A stretch of DNA of 7,263 bases from Actinomycetota bacterium (GCA_016649525.1 JAENXM010000086.1:1-7263); one strand, 5' to 3'; shown: positions 1 through 5,571, numbered from the stretch's first letter. Translations and numbers: made by a program. The notes: a model not told the origin generated them from the sequence alone.

Positions 1-7
1 AGCAAAG

Positions 8-373
8 GGGAAAGCCAGCCTGTAAGCCGGATTCTGTGCCGCCCTGAAGCGGGCGGCGGCGGCCATCTATCTGGGGCCCGCGTTGCCGTGGGCCTCTAGC
101 TGCCTACCCGGGAGTCTTGCGCGGCGGGCCACCGCGAACTCCCCTATTTGGCATCGCTCCGGGTGGGGCTTGCCAAGCCGGCCCGTCACCGGACCGCTGG
201 TGGTCTCTTACACCACCGTTTCAGCTTAACCCGCTCGCAGACGCGGCGGGTCTTTTCTTTTCTGTGGCGCTATCCGTCGGGTTGCCCCGCCTGGACGTTA
301 TCCAGCACCCTGCCCTGTGGAGTCCGGACTTTCCTCGAGGCTTTCACCCCGCGACCGCCCGGCTGACTCTCCC
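8..373 (-). ncRNA. rnpB: RNase P RNA, bacterial class A
   Basis: This is the catalytic RNA of ribonuclease P, which cuts the 5' leader from precursor tRNAs. On the minus strand it starts GGGAGAGUCAGCC and ends GGCUGGCUUUCCC. These ends pair over 13 positions with only G-U wobbles, forming helix P1 and fixing both ends. Conserved cores are visible: GAGGAAAGUCCGGACUC near the 5' end, ACAGGGCAGG just after it, CACCCGGAGC followed by CCAAAUAGGGG in the middle, the GGGUAGGC loop (L15, which contacts the tRNA CCA end), and ACAGAAUCCGGCUUACAGG at the 3' end. The length of about 366 nt fits class A. Any terminator lies beyond the left edge. I did not fold the whole molecule, but the conserved blocks leave little doubt. 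Confidence 0.97.
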
Positions 374-379
374 TTCACT

Positions 380-388
380 ATTGTAGCA
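380..388 (-). promoter_or_regulatory. Extended -10 promoter of rnpB
   Basis: On the minus strand the sequence reads TGC followed by TACAAT, a match to the extended -10 form TGnTATAAT. The T ending the hexamer is at 380, so a standard spacing puts +1 at 373, which is exactly the first base of helix P1 of the RNase P RNA. No good -35 hexamer lies 16-18 bases upstream, where the sequence belongs to the end of the phosphatase gene. An extended -10 can compensate for that. Confidence 0.65.
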
Positions 389-397
389 CCTGGGTGT

Positions 398-1009
398 TCA
401 AAAGCCCTCCAGGTGGCACGTCTCGTTGAGAAGCTCGAGGTTCGAGAACTTTCCCTTGTAGTTGACGATCGATATCGAGGCGAGGTCCACCTGGAGACGG
501 AAGATCTTTGAAAGCGGCAGGTCGATGATAGCAGCGAGGATCGAGCGTATCGGCCCTCCGTGGCTCGACGCCAGTACGTTCCCCTCCGGATGGTCCGCCA
601 CCGCCTGCGAGAACCACTCCATGGCCCGTTCCTGCACCGCGGCAAGCGATTCCCCGCCGGGAACTGACACGGAGGTCGGGTCCGCCGTCCATTTCTTGAG
701 GATCTCCCCGTCTCTCTCGATGATGTCACTGTAAGTCTCACCGTCCCAGCGCCCCAGGTCGATCTCTCGCAGGCGCCCATCGACGGTCACTTCGAGACCG
801 TGAGACCCCGCAACCCTCTCGGCGAGCTCGAGGCAACGCGTAAGCGGACTGGAATAGACGTGTTCTATCCCGGCGTCGGCAAGCCGGTCAGCGATAAGCT
901 CTACCTGCCTCCGCCCGACCTCATCGAGCCCTATGTCGGCCGTGCCCGCGTACCGCCCTTCCGCGTGCCACGACGTCCTGCCGTGCCTGACAAGTATCAT
1001 CCTGCTCAC
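398..1009 (-). CDS. Histidine phosphatase family protein (phosphoglycerate mutase / CobC-like)
   Basis: This is a 203-residue member of the histidine phosphatase superfamily, which removes phosphate through a phosphohistidine intermediate. The N-terminus MILVRHGRTSWHAEGRYAG carries the RHG signature (R8, H9, G10, with H9 the phosphorylated residue). The other pocket residues follow: R58 in SSPLTRC, the acid E82 in LREIDLGRWDG, and H150 in SSHGG. PGGES at about 117-121 is typical of the CobC/GpmB-like branch. Length is normal for single-domain members. The substrate cannot be read from sequence: alpha-ribazole 5'-phosphate, a sugar phosphate or another small phosphoester are all possible. The start is GTG at 1009. 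An in-frame ATG at 998-1000 would remove three residues, and neither has a proper Shine-Dalgarno, but the promoter geometry favours the GTG. The gene ends 24 bases before rnpB on the same strand. Confidence 0.93.
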   Translation of the reverse strand: MSRMILVRHGRTSWHAEGRYAGTADIGLDEVGRRQVELIADRLADAGIEHVYSSPLTRCLELAERVAGSHGLEVTVDGRLREIDLGRWDGETYSDIIERDGEILKKWTADPTSVSVPGGESLAAVQERAMEWFSQAVADHPEGNVLASSHGGPIRSILAAIIDLPLSKIFRLQVDLASISIVNYKGKFSNLELLNETCHLEGF

Positions 1010-1015
1010 ACCGCA

Positions 1016-1021
1016 ATTATA
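1016..1021 (-). promoter_or_regulatory. -10 box (TATAAT) of the phosphatase gene; leaderless transcript predicted
   Basis: A perfect TATAAT lies on the minus strand. Counting six bases on from its last T puts +1 at 1009, the G of the GTG start codon, so the mRNA would have no 5' leader. This agrees with the absence of a ribosome binding site before the GTG. The -35 position (about 1039-1044) falls inside a palindrome and does not resemble TTGACA, so activation or repression at that palindrome is plausible. Confidence 0.5.
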
Positions 1022-1056
1022 TACGCAACAATGGTGCCCGGCACCGATGTTGCGTA
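1022..1056. repeat. 35-base interrupted palindrome in the divergent promoter region
   Basis: The outer arms TACGCAACA (1022-1030) and TGTTGCGTA (1048-1056) are perfect reverse complements. Inner arms GGTGCC (1033-1038) and GGCACC (1040-1045) are also perfect. All are centred on base 1039, with two mismatched bases between the arm pairs on each side. The palindrome abuts the TATAAT of the leftward phosphatase gene and covers its -35 position, and it lies upstream of the rightward Fe-S gene. The symmetry and position suggest an operator for a dimeric or tetrameric regulator serving one or both genes. A small dispersed palindromic repeat is the main alternative. No regulator gene is visible in the window. 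Confidence 0.6.
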
Positions 1057-1109
1057 ATCGTGGTAATCTATTGTCACATTTGAACGACGGGTTGGTCGGG
1101 GGTGTATCG

Positions 1110-1823
1110 ATGGGCAGGAGCAGGAGAAGCTTTGACCGGCTGCTGAAGACCTACAGGTTCAAGAACGCGGCCTTCAGACTGACCCGGCTACCGGGTATGG
1201 ACGCCATCGGGAAGAGGGTACTGGAACTTGATCCCGTTAACCTCACCTACATCCCCGTCTGCGAGAACATCGAGATACCGGCCGGGACCGCCGCTCCAAT
1301 CTCCGTCATCGAGCACTTCATAGAGAAAGCGAGCTACCACGTCATCCTAAACCGCTGTCCCTGCCGCAGCGAGAACGGTTGCCTTGATTACGACCCGTAC
1401 TTCGGCTGCACATTCCTGGGCGAGGCCGCGCGGGATGTAGACCCTGATGTGGGAAGGCACGTCACCAGACAGGAGGCGCTCGAGCACCTTCACCGGGCGA
1501 CCGAGTCCGGATTGATCTCCGTACTTGGCAAGTTCAGTGGAGACGCCATAATGCTCGGCGTAAAGAACCACACCCGCTTGATGACTATATGCCACTGCTG
1601 CCCGTGCTGTTGCATCATCGGAAGCCTGCCGTACGCTTCACGCAAGGTGCGGGACCTCGTGGTCAAGCTCGAGGGAGTCGGTGTCGAGATAACAGAGAAC
1701 TGCAACGGCTGCGGACTCTGCGTCGATGCCTGCCTGTTCAAGCAGATGAGGTTGGACGGTGATGTGGCGGTTGTCGGTGAGGAGTGCAAAGAAAGGATAA
1801 GCTCCAGGGTCGAAGTGAGCTAG
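1110..1823 (+). CDS. Cysteine-rich 4Fe-4S ferredoxin-type protein
   Basis: This 237-residue, probably cytoplasmic protein has three cysteine groups. Group one is CPCR (C83, C85) followed by C91 and C100. Group two is the dense CHCCPCCC (C161, C163, C164, C166, C167, C168). Group three is a complete ferredoxin motif CNGCGLCVDAC (C198, C201, C204, C208), which should bind one 4Fe-4S cluster. A further C226 stands alone, where a second ferredoxin motif would normally begin. I recall proteins with the same CxCR ... CxCCPCCC ... ferredoxin order in strict anaerobes, but know no established function. An electron carrier or a subunit of a redox complex is likely. The ATG at 1110 is preceded by GGGGG at 1098-1102, seven bases away. 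Upstream in-frame sequence overlaps the palindrome region and does not look coding. The gene is divergent from the phosphatase gene and convergent with the GT2 gene, so it is probably transcribed alone. Confidence 0.85.
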   Translation: MGRSRRSFDRLLKTYRFKNAAFRLTRLPGMDAIGKRVLELDPVNLTYIPVCENIEIPAGTAAPISVIEHFIEKASYHVILNRCPCRSENGCLDYDPYFGCTFLGEAARDVDPDVGRHVTRQEALEHLHRATESGLISVLGKFSGDAIMLGVKNHTRLMTICHCCPCCCIIGSLPYASRKVRDLVVKLEGVGVEITENCNGCGLCVDACLFKQMRLDGDVAVVGEECKERISSRVEVS

Positions 1824-1830
1824 CAACCGG

Positions 1831-1889
1831 ATGGGGTCAGGTCTTGATAGTGGATAGTTAATAAGTCACGTTTCAAGACCTGACCCCAT
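1831..1889. repeat. Perfect 17+17 base inverted repeat between convergent genes (MITE/REP-like)
   Basis: The left arm ATGGGGTCAGGTCTTGA (1831-1847) and right arm (1873-1889) are exact reverse complements around a 25-base AT-richer centre (1848-1872). The element starts eight bases after the stop of the Fe-S gene and lies 52 bases beyond the stop of the convergent GT2 gene. The hairpin could stop transcription from both sides, but neither arm is followed by a T-run, so it is not a classical intrinsic terminator. The long perfect arms suggest a small mobile or REP-type element. I recall similar GGGGTCAGGTCTTGA ends in environmental genomes, possibly linked to IS200-type/REP transposases, but cannot confirm this. 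Confidence 0.75.
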
Positions 1890-1941
1890 TATCTTCAGAA
1901 CAACACCGCCGCGAGCGGGCTGATCCTCGAGGACCGGTAGA

Positions 1942-2892
1942 TCAGAACTCGCTGACCGTGTCCTCGATGCGTGGGGCGGCAAGCAGCCTGTCGGCGCGCC
2001 TGCGGGCCGCCAGAGTTCGCGGAAGGTTCAGGATGTTGACGAGGTACGCTTTGTTGAGAGGTATCGCCTGTTCCTCCGGCTCTATCATCGAAAGCCAGCG
2101 CTGCTCGAAGGGTAGTGCGCGGTCGAGGAGGAACCGCCAGGAGTAGTTTTTTAGCATGAAGCGTACGCGGTTCTTGTGGTACAGGTAGTAATACCTCTCG
2201 GTGAACTTGCCGACCGTCACGGACTCGTGATGTACAAGTCGTGCTCGAGGCGCATAGACCACCCTGTAACCCGCGCGGCGGGCCCTCAGACACAGGTCGG
2301 TCTCCTCGAAGTAGGCCGGGAAGTACCCCGCGTCGAGCGGTCCGACTCGGTCCAGGACCTCCCGCCTGATGGCAAGCGCGGCGCCGGTAACGTACTGCAC
2401 GTCCGCCGGCTCATCGTACTGGCCTACATCCTTTTCGTTCACGCCGTAGTGCCATGTCAGGCCGTTGTCCCTTATGAAACCGCCCGCGTGCTGGAGCGTC
2501 TCCCTGTCGGGATAATAGACCTTGCACCCTGCGATCCCGACCTCCGGCTCCTCGAGGGCTTCCACCAGCGCTCCGAGCGTCTCCGGGTAGACCTCGGCAT
2601 CCGGGTTGAGCAGCACTATCACCTCTCCTCCGGAGAGCGAGACCCCGTGGTTGATCGCAAAGGCAAATCCGCGGTTCCGCCCCAGGCGGCTGACGAGACA
2701 GTTGAGCCCCTCTTTCCGCGCGCACTCGCGGGCGTACCCCGCCGAACCATCGGACGAGGCGTTATCTACCATTATCAACTCGAACGGTTCATACTCGAGT
2801 GAGGCCAGCGAAGATATGCAGGACCCAACGCATTCGGCGGAGTTGTAGAGCACAATCACAATCGAGACAAGGGCGTTCGCATTCTGTTGCAA
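1942..2892 (-). CDS. Family 2 glycosyltransferase (rhamnosyltransferase-like)
   Basis: This 316-residue GT-A fold enzyme should transfer a sugar from a nucleotide donor to a growing glycan at the inner face of the membrane. It opens with VSIVIVLYN (9-17), the first strand of the fold. VDNASSDGS (42-50) contacts the nucleotide, NPDAE (96-100) is the DxD-equivalent metal site, and FEETDLCLRARRAGYRVVY (195-213) carries the ED-like catalytic acidic pair and the following helix. The order and spacing match WbbL-type rhamnosyltransferases, but donor and acceptor cannot be read from sequence. There is no transmembrane segment. The C-terminal 70 residues are basic and may lie on the membrane. The start is TTG at 2892, supported by AGGGGG (2900-2905) seven bases upstream; the next ATG, at residue 41, would delete the first strand. 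It lies 52 bases after the hydrolase gene on the same strand and is probably cotranscribed with it. Confidence 0.92.
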   Translation of the reverse strand: MQQNANALVSIVIVLYNSAECVGSCISSLASLEYEPFELIMVDNASSDGSAGYARECARKEGLNCLVSRLGRNRGFAFAINHGVSLSGGEVIVLLNPDAEVYPETLGALVEALEEPEVGIAGCKVYYPDRETLQHAGGFIRDNGLTWHYGVNEKDVGQYDEPADVQYVTGAALAIRREVLDRVGPLDAGYFPAYFEETDLCLRARRAGYRVVYAPRARLVHHESVTVGKFTERYYYLYHKNRVRFMLKNYSWRFLLDRALPFEQRWLSMIEPEEQAIPLNKAYLVNILNLPRTLAARRRADRLLAAPRIEDTVSEF

Positions 2893-2899
2893 ACCAGCG

Positions 2900-2905
2900 C
2901 CCCCT
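2900..2905 (-). promoter_or_regulatory. Ribosome binding site fixing the TTG start of the GT2 gene
   Basis: AGGGGG on the minus strand ends seven bases before TTG at 2890-2892. It decides the start, because no ATG lies near the beginning of the conserved domain. Confidence 0.7.
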
Positions 2906-2944
2906 ATGCGTCGATGTCCGCCTTGCCGGACGAATCCCGTACTG

Positions 2945-3249
2945 TCACCACGGCAGATGTAGTGGCTTGTTACTATAGTCCGGGAATTGCGACTGCCATT
3001 TCTTGTACTCGTTCCAGGCAGGGTACGGGCTCCCGTAGTAGTTATAGAGGCCGTAGTAATCGCCGCCCCCCGAGGTGCCCGGGGCGATGTCCAAGTCCTC
3101 GAATATCCATATCTTCCGGCAGCCGGCCCCGATGAGGCCGCCCACGCCTACCTCACCTATAGCCTGCCGCTGGCCCTCAGGCGTGAAGTTCGGGGGATCG
3201 CCGTTCGGCCATCCGATCTCTGTCACCACTATCTCCAGGTTGGGGCCCC
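2945..3249 (-). pseudogene. 3' part of the glycoside hydrolase gene, displaced by a frameshift
   Basis: This is the C-terminal end of the hydrolase encoded upstream, read in the -1 frame relative to it. It encodes PNLEIVVTEIGWPNGD, where the Glu of TEIGW is the presumed catalytic nucleophile after barrel strand 7. Strand 8 (RKIWIFEDLD) follows, then a tail ending in NKPLHLPW. This frame is open further upstream, to about 3337, but that stretch encodes arginine- and leucine-rich sequence without homology, so the true content begins at the GGGGCCCC run (3242-3249). Adding one base there joins ...AKNGAP to NLEIVVTEIGW and gives a protein of about 794 residues. No start codon or ribosome binding site suggests independent translation. 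Confidence 0.85.
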
Positions 3250-5328
3250 GTTCTTCGCGCATATGTCCCTGAGGTAGTTGTAGTACCAGCTCCACCACTG
3301 GGGGTAATCGTAGGGGTGCAGCGCCACCCCGTCGCACTGCGTTGCCAGGCCGACCGCGTGGTTCACGTCGATGGTGGTGCGGCTCTTCGCGGGTAGCGTG
3401 ACCGCCTTCTGCTGGGTCGTCCCATCGCTGAACATGAAAGTTATCGTAGTGGGAGCCTCTGAATCACCGGGATTCTGAAGTGTCAGCCATTCCTCGAAGC
3501 CCTCACGCGTTGTGCCTTCCGCGAAGTACCAGGTCTTGCCCCCGCCCTGGGAACCCAGCTCGACGTCTCCTCCGTCATCCTTGCCGTGGTAGCTGAAGTA
3601 CATGGGGCGCTCGACCACGATGGGCTGGTTTGAGTCGAGCTGCACGGAGACATCCTTGTCCGACCCCACCACGCTATTCACCAGTATGGTCTGCCGCGAA
3701 TGCGCCGGAACGTTTATGCTGCCCGGCTGCGTGGCGCCGCCCGGGAACATGTACGTAAGGTCAACCGATGCGTCGGCATCCCCGGGATTCTGTATGGATA
3801 TCCACTCCTCGAAATAACCGTCATCCTTGTTGCTCCTGGTTGTGCCTTCTGAGAGGAACCAGGATGTGGCCGTCGCGGTGGCGCCGAACTGCGTATGACC
3901 TCCCGACCAGGCGTTGTGGTAGAGAAAGTACATCGGCCGCTCGGCGATTATGGGATTATCAGCCGCGACCTTCGCCGAGACATCCTTGTTCGGGCCTACG
4001 ACGTCGTTCACCATGACCGTCTCTCGCGAGGTGGGTGGAAGCGCCACGTTCTGTTTCTGGACAGCGCCCCCGGGGAACATGTAAGTGATCTCCACGTTGG
4101 CCGGGACGTCGCCCGGGTTCATGAGCGATATCCACTCCTCGAACCCCGGCTGGGTTGCCCCCTCGGCCAGGTACCACGTATTCGACAGCTCAGGAACTCC
4201 CGCGCATATCGAGCCGCCGGTCCACTTGTTGTGGTAATTGAAGTACATGGGGCGCTCGACCACTATCGGCTGGTCCGAACCGACGCGTGCCGATACGTCC
4301 TTATGAGGACCGACTGCACCGTTGACATCAACCGTGTTTCTTGAGTGGGCGCCTACCGTCAGGCCCTGTTCCTGGGTCGCGCCCCCCGGGAACATATAGG
4401 TGATCATTACGTTCGCGTCGGAGTCCCCCGGGTTCTGGATGCATATCCACTCCTCGAAGCCGGGGTGCGTTGCCCCCTCCGCGAGATACCAGGTCGTGCG
4501 CGGTTCCTTGGCACCCTGCTCTACTGTACCGCCCGGCCAGACGCCATGATAGTTGAAATACATCGGGCGCTCGGCCACGATATCCTTCTCCGACTCGACC
4601 TTCATCGAGAGGTCCTGGTTGCCCCCGGCCAGCAGTACCTCGTAGTTCCGATAGGCCTGGGGCGTACGGGTTATCTCGTCCAGCAGCGCGCCGGACGCCA
4701 CGTATGCGTTCGGGTCGACCTGCTTTACCGCCTGGTAGCCCTCCCTGAGCATCCCCATGTAGGACTGGTCACTGTAACCCGCGTAATAGACATGCCCGTG
4801 CTTGGCCGCCTGCGAGTCGGTGTCCCAGCCCGGCTCCTGCAGAATCTGGTAATAATCGACAATGCCCTTGTAACGCTCGGCCACGGCCCTGCAGAAATCG
4901 CCGAAGTCCTTGAGGTTCCTCGGCGGCCCCATGCCGGGGTTGTCACCGGGCGTGTTCGGATTAGAAGCCCATATCGGACACGGCAGGGAAAGTGTTATGA
5001 GTATGCTGTTCAAGCCAAGGCTCAGGGCGGCGTTTATCTCAGCGTCCGCCGCGCTCCAGTCATAGACCCCCTTGCCATGTAGCTCGACGGAAGACCACGT
5101 GAGGAAAATGCGGACATTACGGACCCAGGGCCACTCGGACGCCGGGTACTTGGTCTTCAGGTTGTTCTGGAAGCTCTCACTGAAAAGCCCGAGCACAGTA
5201 CGCTCGGTCAGAGTTGTACCGCCCGAGAGCACCCCTGTGAATGGGAACACCATGATTAGTACCAGCGAGATTGCAATCAGGATGCCACTCTTGAGCCTCA
5301 TCTTCAACCTTTTCGAGTCGAAACTCAT
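3229..5328 (-). CDS. Secreted clan GH-A type glycoside hydrolase with four inserted beta-rich modules; frameshifted 3' end
   Basis: The readable 699 residues begin with a signal peptide or membrane anchor: a basic start (K6, R7, K9, R11, K13), a hydrophobic stretch at 15-32, then SGG. A TIM-barrel hydrolase follows. VRNVRIFLTWSSVE (69-82) fits strand 2, ILITLSLPCPIW (109-120) strand 3, and YYQILQEPGW (159-168) strand 4. E165 is the likely acid/base, with Gln where the usual Asn of NEP stands. AYVASGALL (208-216) is strand 5. Residues 239-664 are then four tandem modules, after which the barrel resumes with CDGVALHPYDYPQWW (665-679). The frame breaks at 3242-3249, adding only TWR before the stop and losing strands 7-8 with the nucleophile. 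The ATG is backed by an excellent TAAGGAGAT. GH39/GH5-like enzymes in exopolysaccharide loci (PslG type) trim or release polymer, and that role is inferred here. The truncated product should be inactive. Confidence 0.85.
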   Translation of the reverse strand: MSFDSKRLKMRLKSGILIAISLVLIMVFPFTGVLSGGTTLTERTVLGLFSESFQNNLKTKYPASEWPWVRNVRIFLTWSSVELHGKGVYDWSAADAEINAALSLGLNSILITLSLPCPIWASNPNTPGDNPGMGPPRNLKDFGDFCRAVAERYKGIVDYYQILQEPGWDTDSQAAKHGHVYYAGYSDQSYMGMLREGYQAVKQVDPNAYVASGALLDEITRTPQAYRNYEVLLAGGNQDLSMKVESEKDIVAERPMYFNYHGVWPGGTVEQGAKEPRTTWYLAEGATHPGFEEWICIQNPGDSDANVMITYMFPGGATQEQGLTVGAHSRNTVDVNGAVGPHKDVSARVGSDQPIVVERPMYFNYHNKWTGGSICAGVPELSNTWYLAEGATQPGFEEWISLMNPGDVPANVEITYMFPGGAVQKQNVALPPTSRETVMVNDVVGPNKDVSAKVAADNPIIAERPMYFLYHNAWSGGHTQFGATATATSWFLSEGTTRSNKDDGYFEEWISIQNPGDADASVDLTYMFPGGATQPGSINVPAHSRQTILVNSVVGSDKDVSVQLDSNQPIVVERPMYFSYHGKDDGGDVELGSQGGGKTWYFAEGTTREGFEEWLTLQNPGDSEAPTTITFMFSDGTTQQKAVTLPAKSRTTIDVNHAVGLATQCDGVALHPYDYPQWWSWYYNYLRDICAKNGAPTWR
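3242..3249 (-). other. Frameshift site: GGGGCCCC homopolymer run
   Basis: The hydrolase frame changes here. Upstream the minus strand reads AAC GGG GCC CCA ACC TGG AGA TAG and stops. With one additional C it reads AAC GGG GCC CCC AAC CTG GAG and continues into the conserved NLEIVVTEIGW. The site is not a canonical X XXY YYZ slippery heptamer in the zero frame, so programmed -1 frameshifting is unlikely. A true deletion or a homopolymer sequencing error is the better reading. Confidence 0.85.
3337..4614 (-). repeat. Four tandem modules of about 105 residues inside the hydrolase gene
   Basis: The units are 4300-4614 (residues 239-343), 3985-4299 (344-448), 3655-3984 (449-558) and 3337-3654 (559-664), of 105, 105, 110 and 106 residues. 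Each runs D(V/L)S...V...(I/V)xERPMYFxYH...GG...(T/S)W(Y/F)(L/F)xEG(A/T)T...FEEW(I/L)xxxNPGD...(I/L)T(Y/F)MF..G...SRxTxxVNxxVG. Unit 3 has a four-residue insert (SNKD) after EGTTR. The pattern of alternating hydrophobic positions suggests a beta-sandwich, similar to extracellular repeat domains of Actinomycetota (DUF5719-like in my memory, unverified). At DNA level the units have diverged; the longest exact match I saw is 25 bases, 3594-3618 against 4239-4263. Confidence 0.9.
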
Positions 5329-5331
5329 GAA

Positions 5332-5340
5332 ATCTCCTTA
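5332..5340 (-). promoter_or_regulatory. Strong ribosome binding site of the hydrolase gene
   Basis: TAAGGAGAT on the minus strand has its GGAG five bases before the ATG at 5326-5328. It confirms the start, which directly precedes a signal-peptide-like sequence. Confidence 0.75.
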
Positions 5341-5480
5341 CTCGCTGTTGTCATAAACGTATCACGAACACTATTTGGCTCTAAAACGGTCAAATTCCTT
5401 CCTCGAACCCTGCCCTTCCAGTGGCCCAAAGTCATCTATCTTCGACTATTTCCATGAGATTTGCAAGCCGGCAGGTCGGC

Positions 5481-5545
5481 TCTTTAGCCCGGCCTCTCAG
5501 GCCGGGGTTTAATTCTTTAGCCCGGCCTCTCAGGCCGGGGTTTAA
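5481..5545. repeat. Two identical 32-base tandem repeats, each a hairpin
   Basis: The same 32 bases occur at 5481-5512 and 5514-5545, a period of 33. Each copy contains CCCGGCCT-CTC-AGGCCGGG, an 8-bp GC-rich stem with a 3-base loop (stems 5488-5495/5499-5506 and 5521-5528/5532-5539), flanked by TTTAG on the left and TTTAA on the right. With the next hairpin (5547-5565) this gives three stem-loops in a row in the 243-base gap between the GT-B and hydrolase genes. The form resembles a REP-type palindromic repeat that has duplicated in place. The rest of the gap (5341-5480) shows nothing recognisable. Confidence 0.85.
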
Positions 5546-5567
5546 AACCGGGCTAATAGCCCGGTCT
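5541..5567 (-). terminator. Intrinsic terminator after the GT-B glycosyltransferase gene
   Basis: On the minus strand, five bases after the gene's stop codon, ACCGGGCT-ATT-AGCCCGGT forms an 8-bp GC-rich stem with a 3-base loop (5547-5565). It is followed by TTTTAAA, a short T-tract. The position suits termination of the upstream glycosyltransferase transcript. It would separate that gene from the hydrolase, although the T-tract is short and readthrough is possible. Because the hairpin resembles the neighbouring repeats, it may have been derived from them or co-opted. Confidence 0.65.
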
Positions 5568-5571
5568 AAAA

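Noticed and set aside
117..386. Open frames of 72-89 codons on the plus strand across the left end
   Set aside because: They lie wholly within the antisense of the RNase P RNA, have no ribosome binding site, and are low-complexity Pro/Arg-rich products of GC-rich structured RNA sequence.
933..1109. A longer N-terminus for the Fe-S protein starting at 933
   Set aside because: The added 59 residues would overlap the phosphatase gene and the palindrome and do not look like protein. GGGGG at 1098-1102 supports ATG 1110.
1922..1933. Self-complementary TCCTCGAGGA downstream of the GT2 gene as its terminator
   Set aside because: The palindrome has no loop and no T-run follows on the minus strand. 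The 1831-1889 inverted repeat is the better candidate for stopping transcription.
3242..3249. Programmed -1 ribosomal frameshifting in the hydrolase gene
   Set aside because: The zero-frame codons GGG GCC CCA do not form an X XXY YYZ heptamer and would not re-pair well after slipping. A one-base deletion or sequencing error explains the break more simply.
3895..5082. Long plus-strand open frames (149 and 245 codons) opposite the hydrolase gene
   Set aside because: They are antisense shadows of the repetitive high-GC hydrolase sequence; their repeated patterns mirror the modules and they lack credible starts.
5365..5393. TTGACC (5388-5393, minus) as the -35 of a hydrolase promoter
   Set aside because: The bases at 16-18 spacing (around TGTTCG) do not resemble a -10. 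TAGTGT is only 14 bases away, so I did not call a promoter.
5481..5566. A CRISPR array from the tandem 32-base repeats
   Set aside because: The copies are separated by one base, with no spacers, and only two exist. No cas genes are present.
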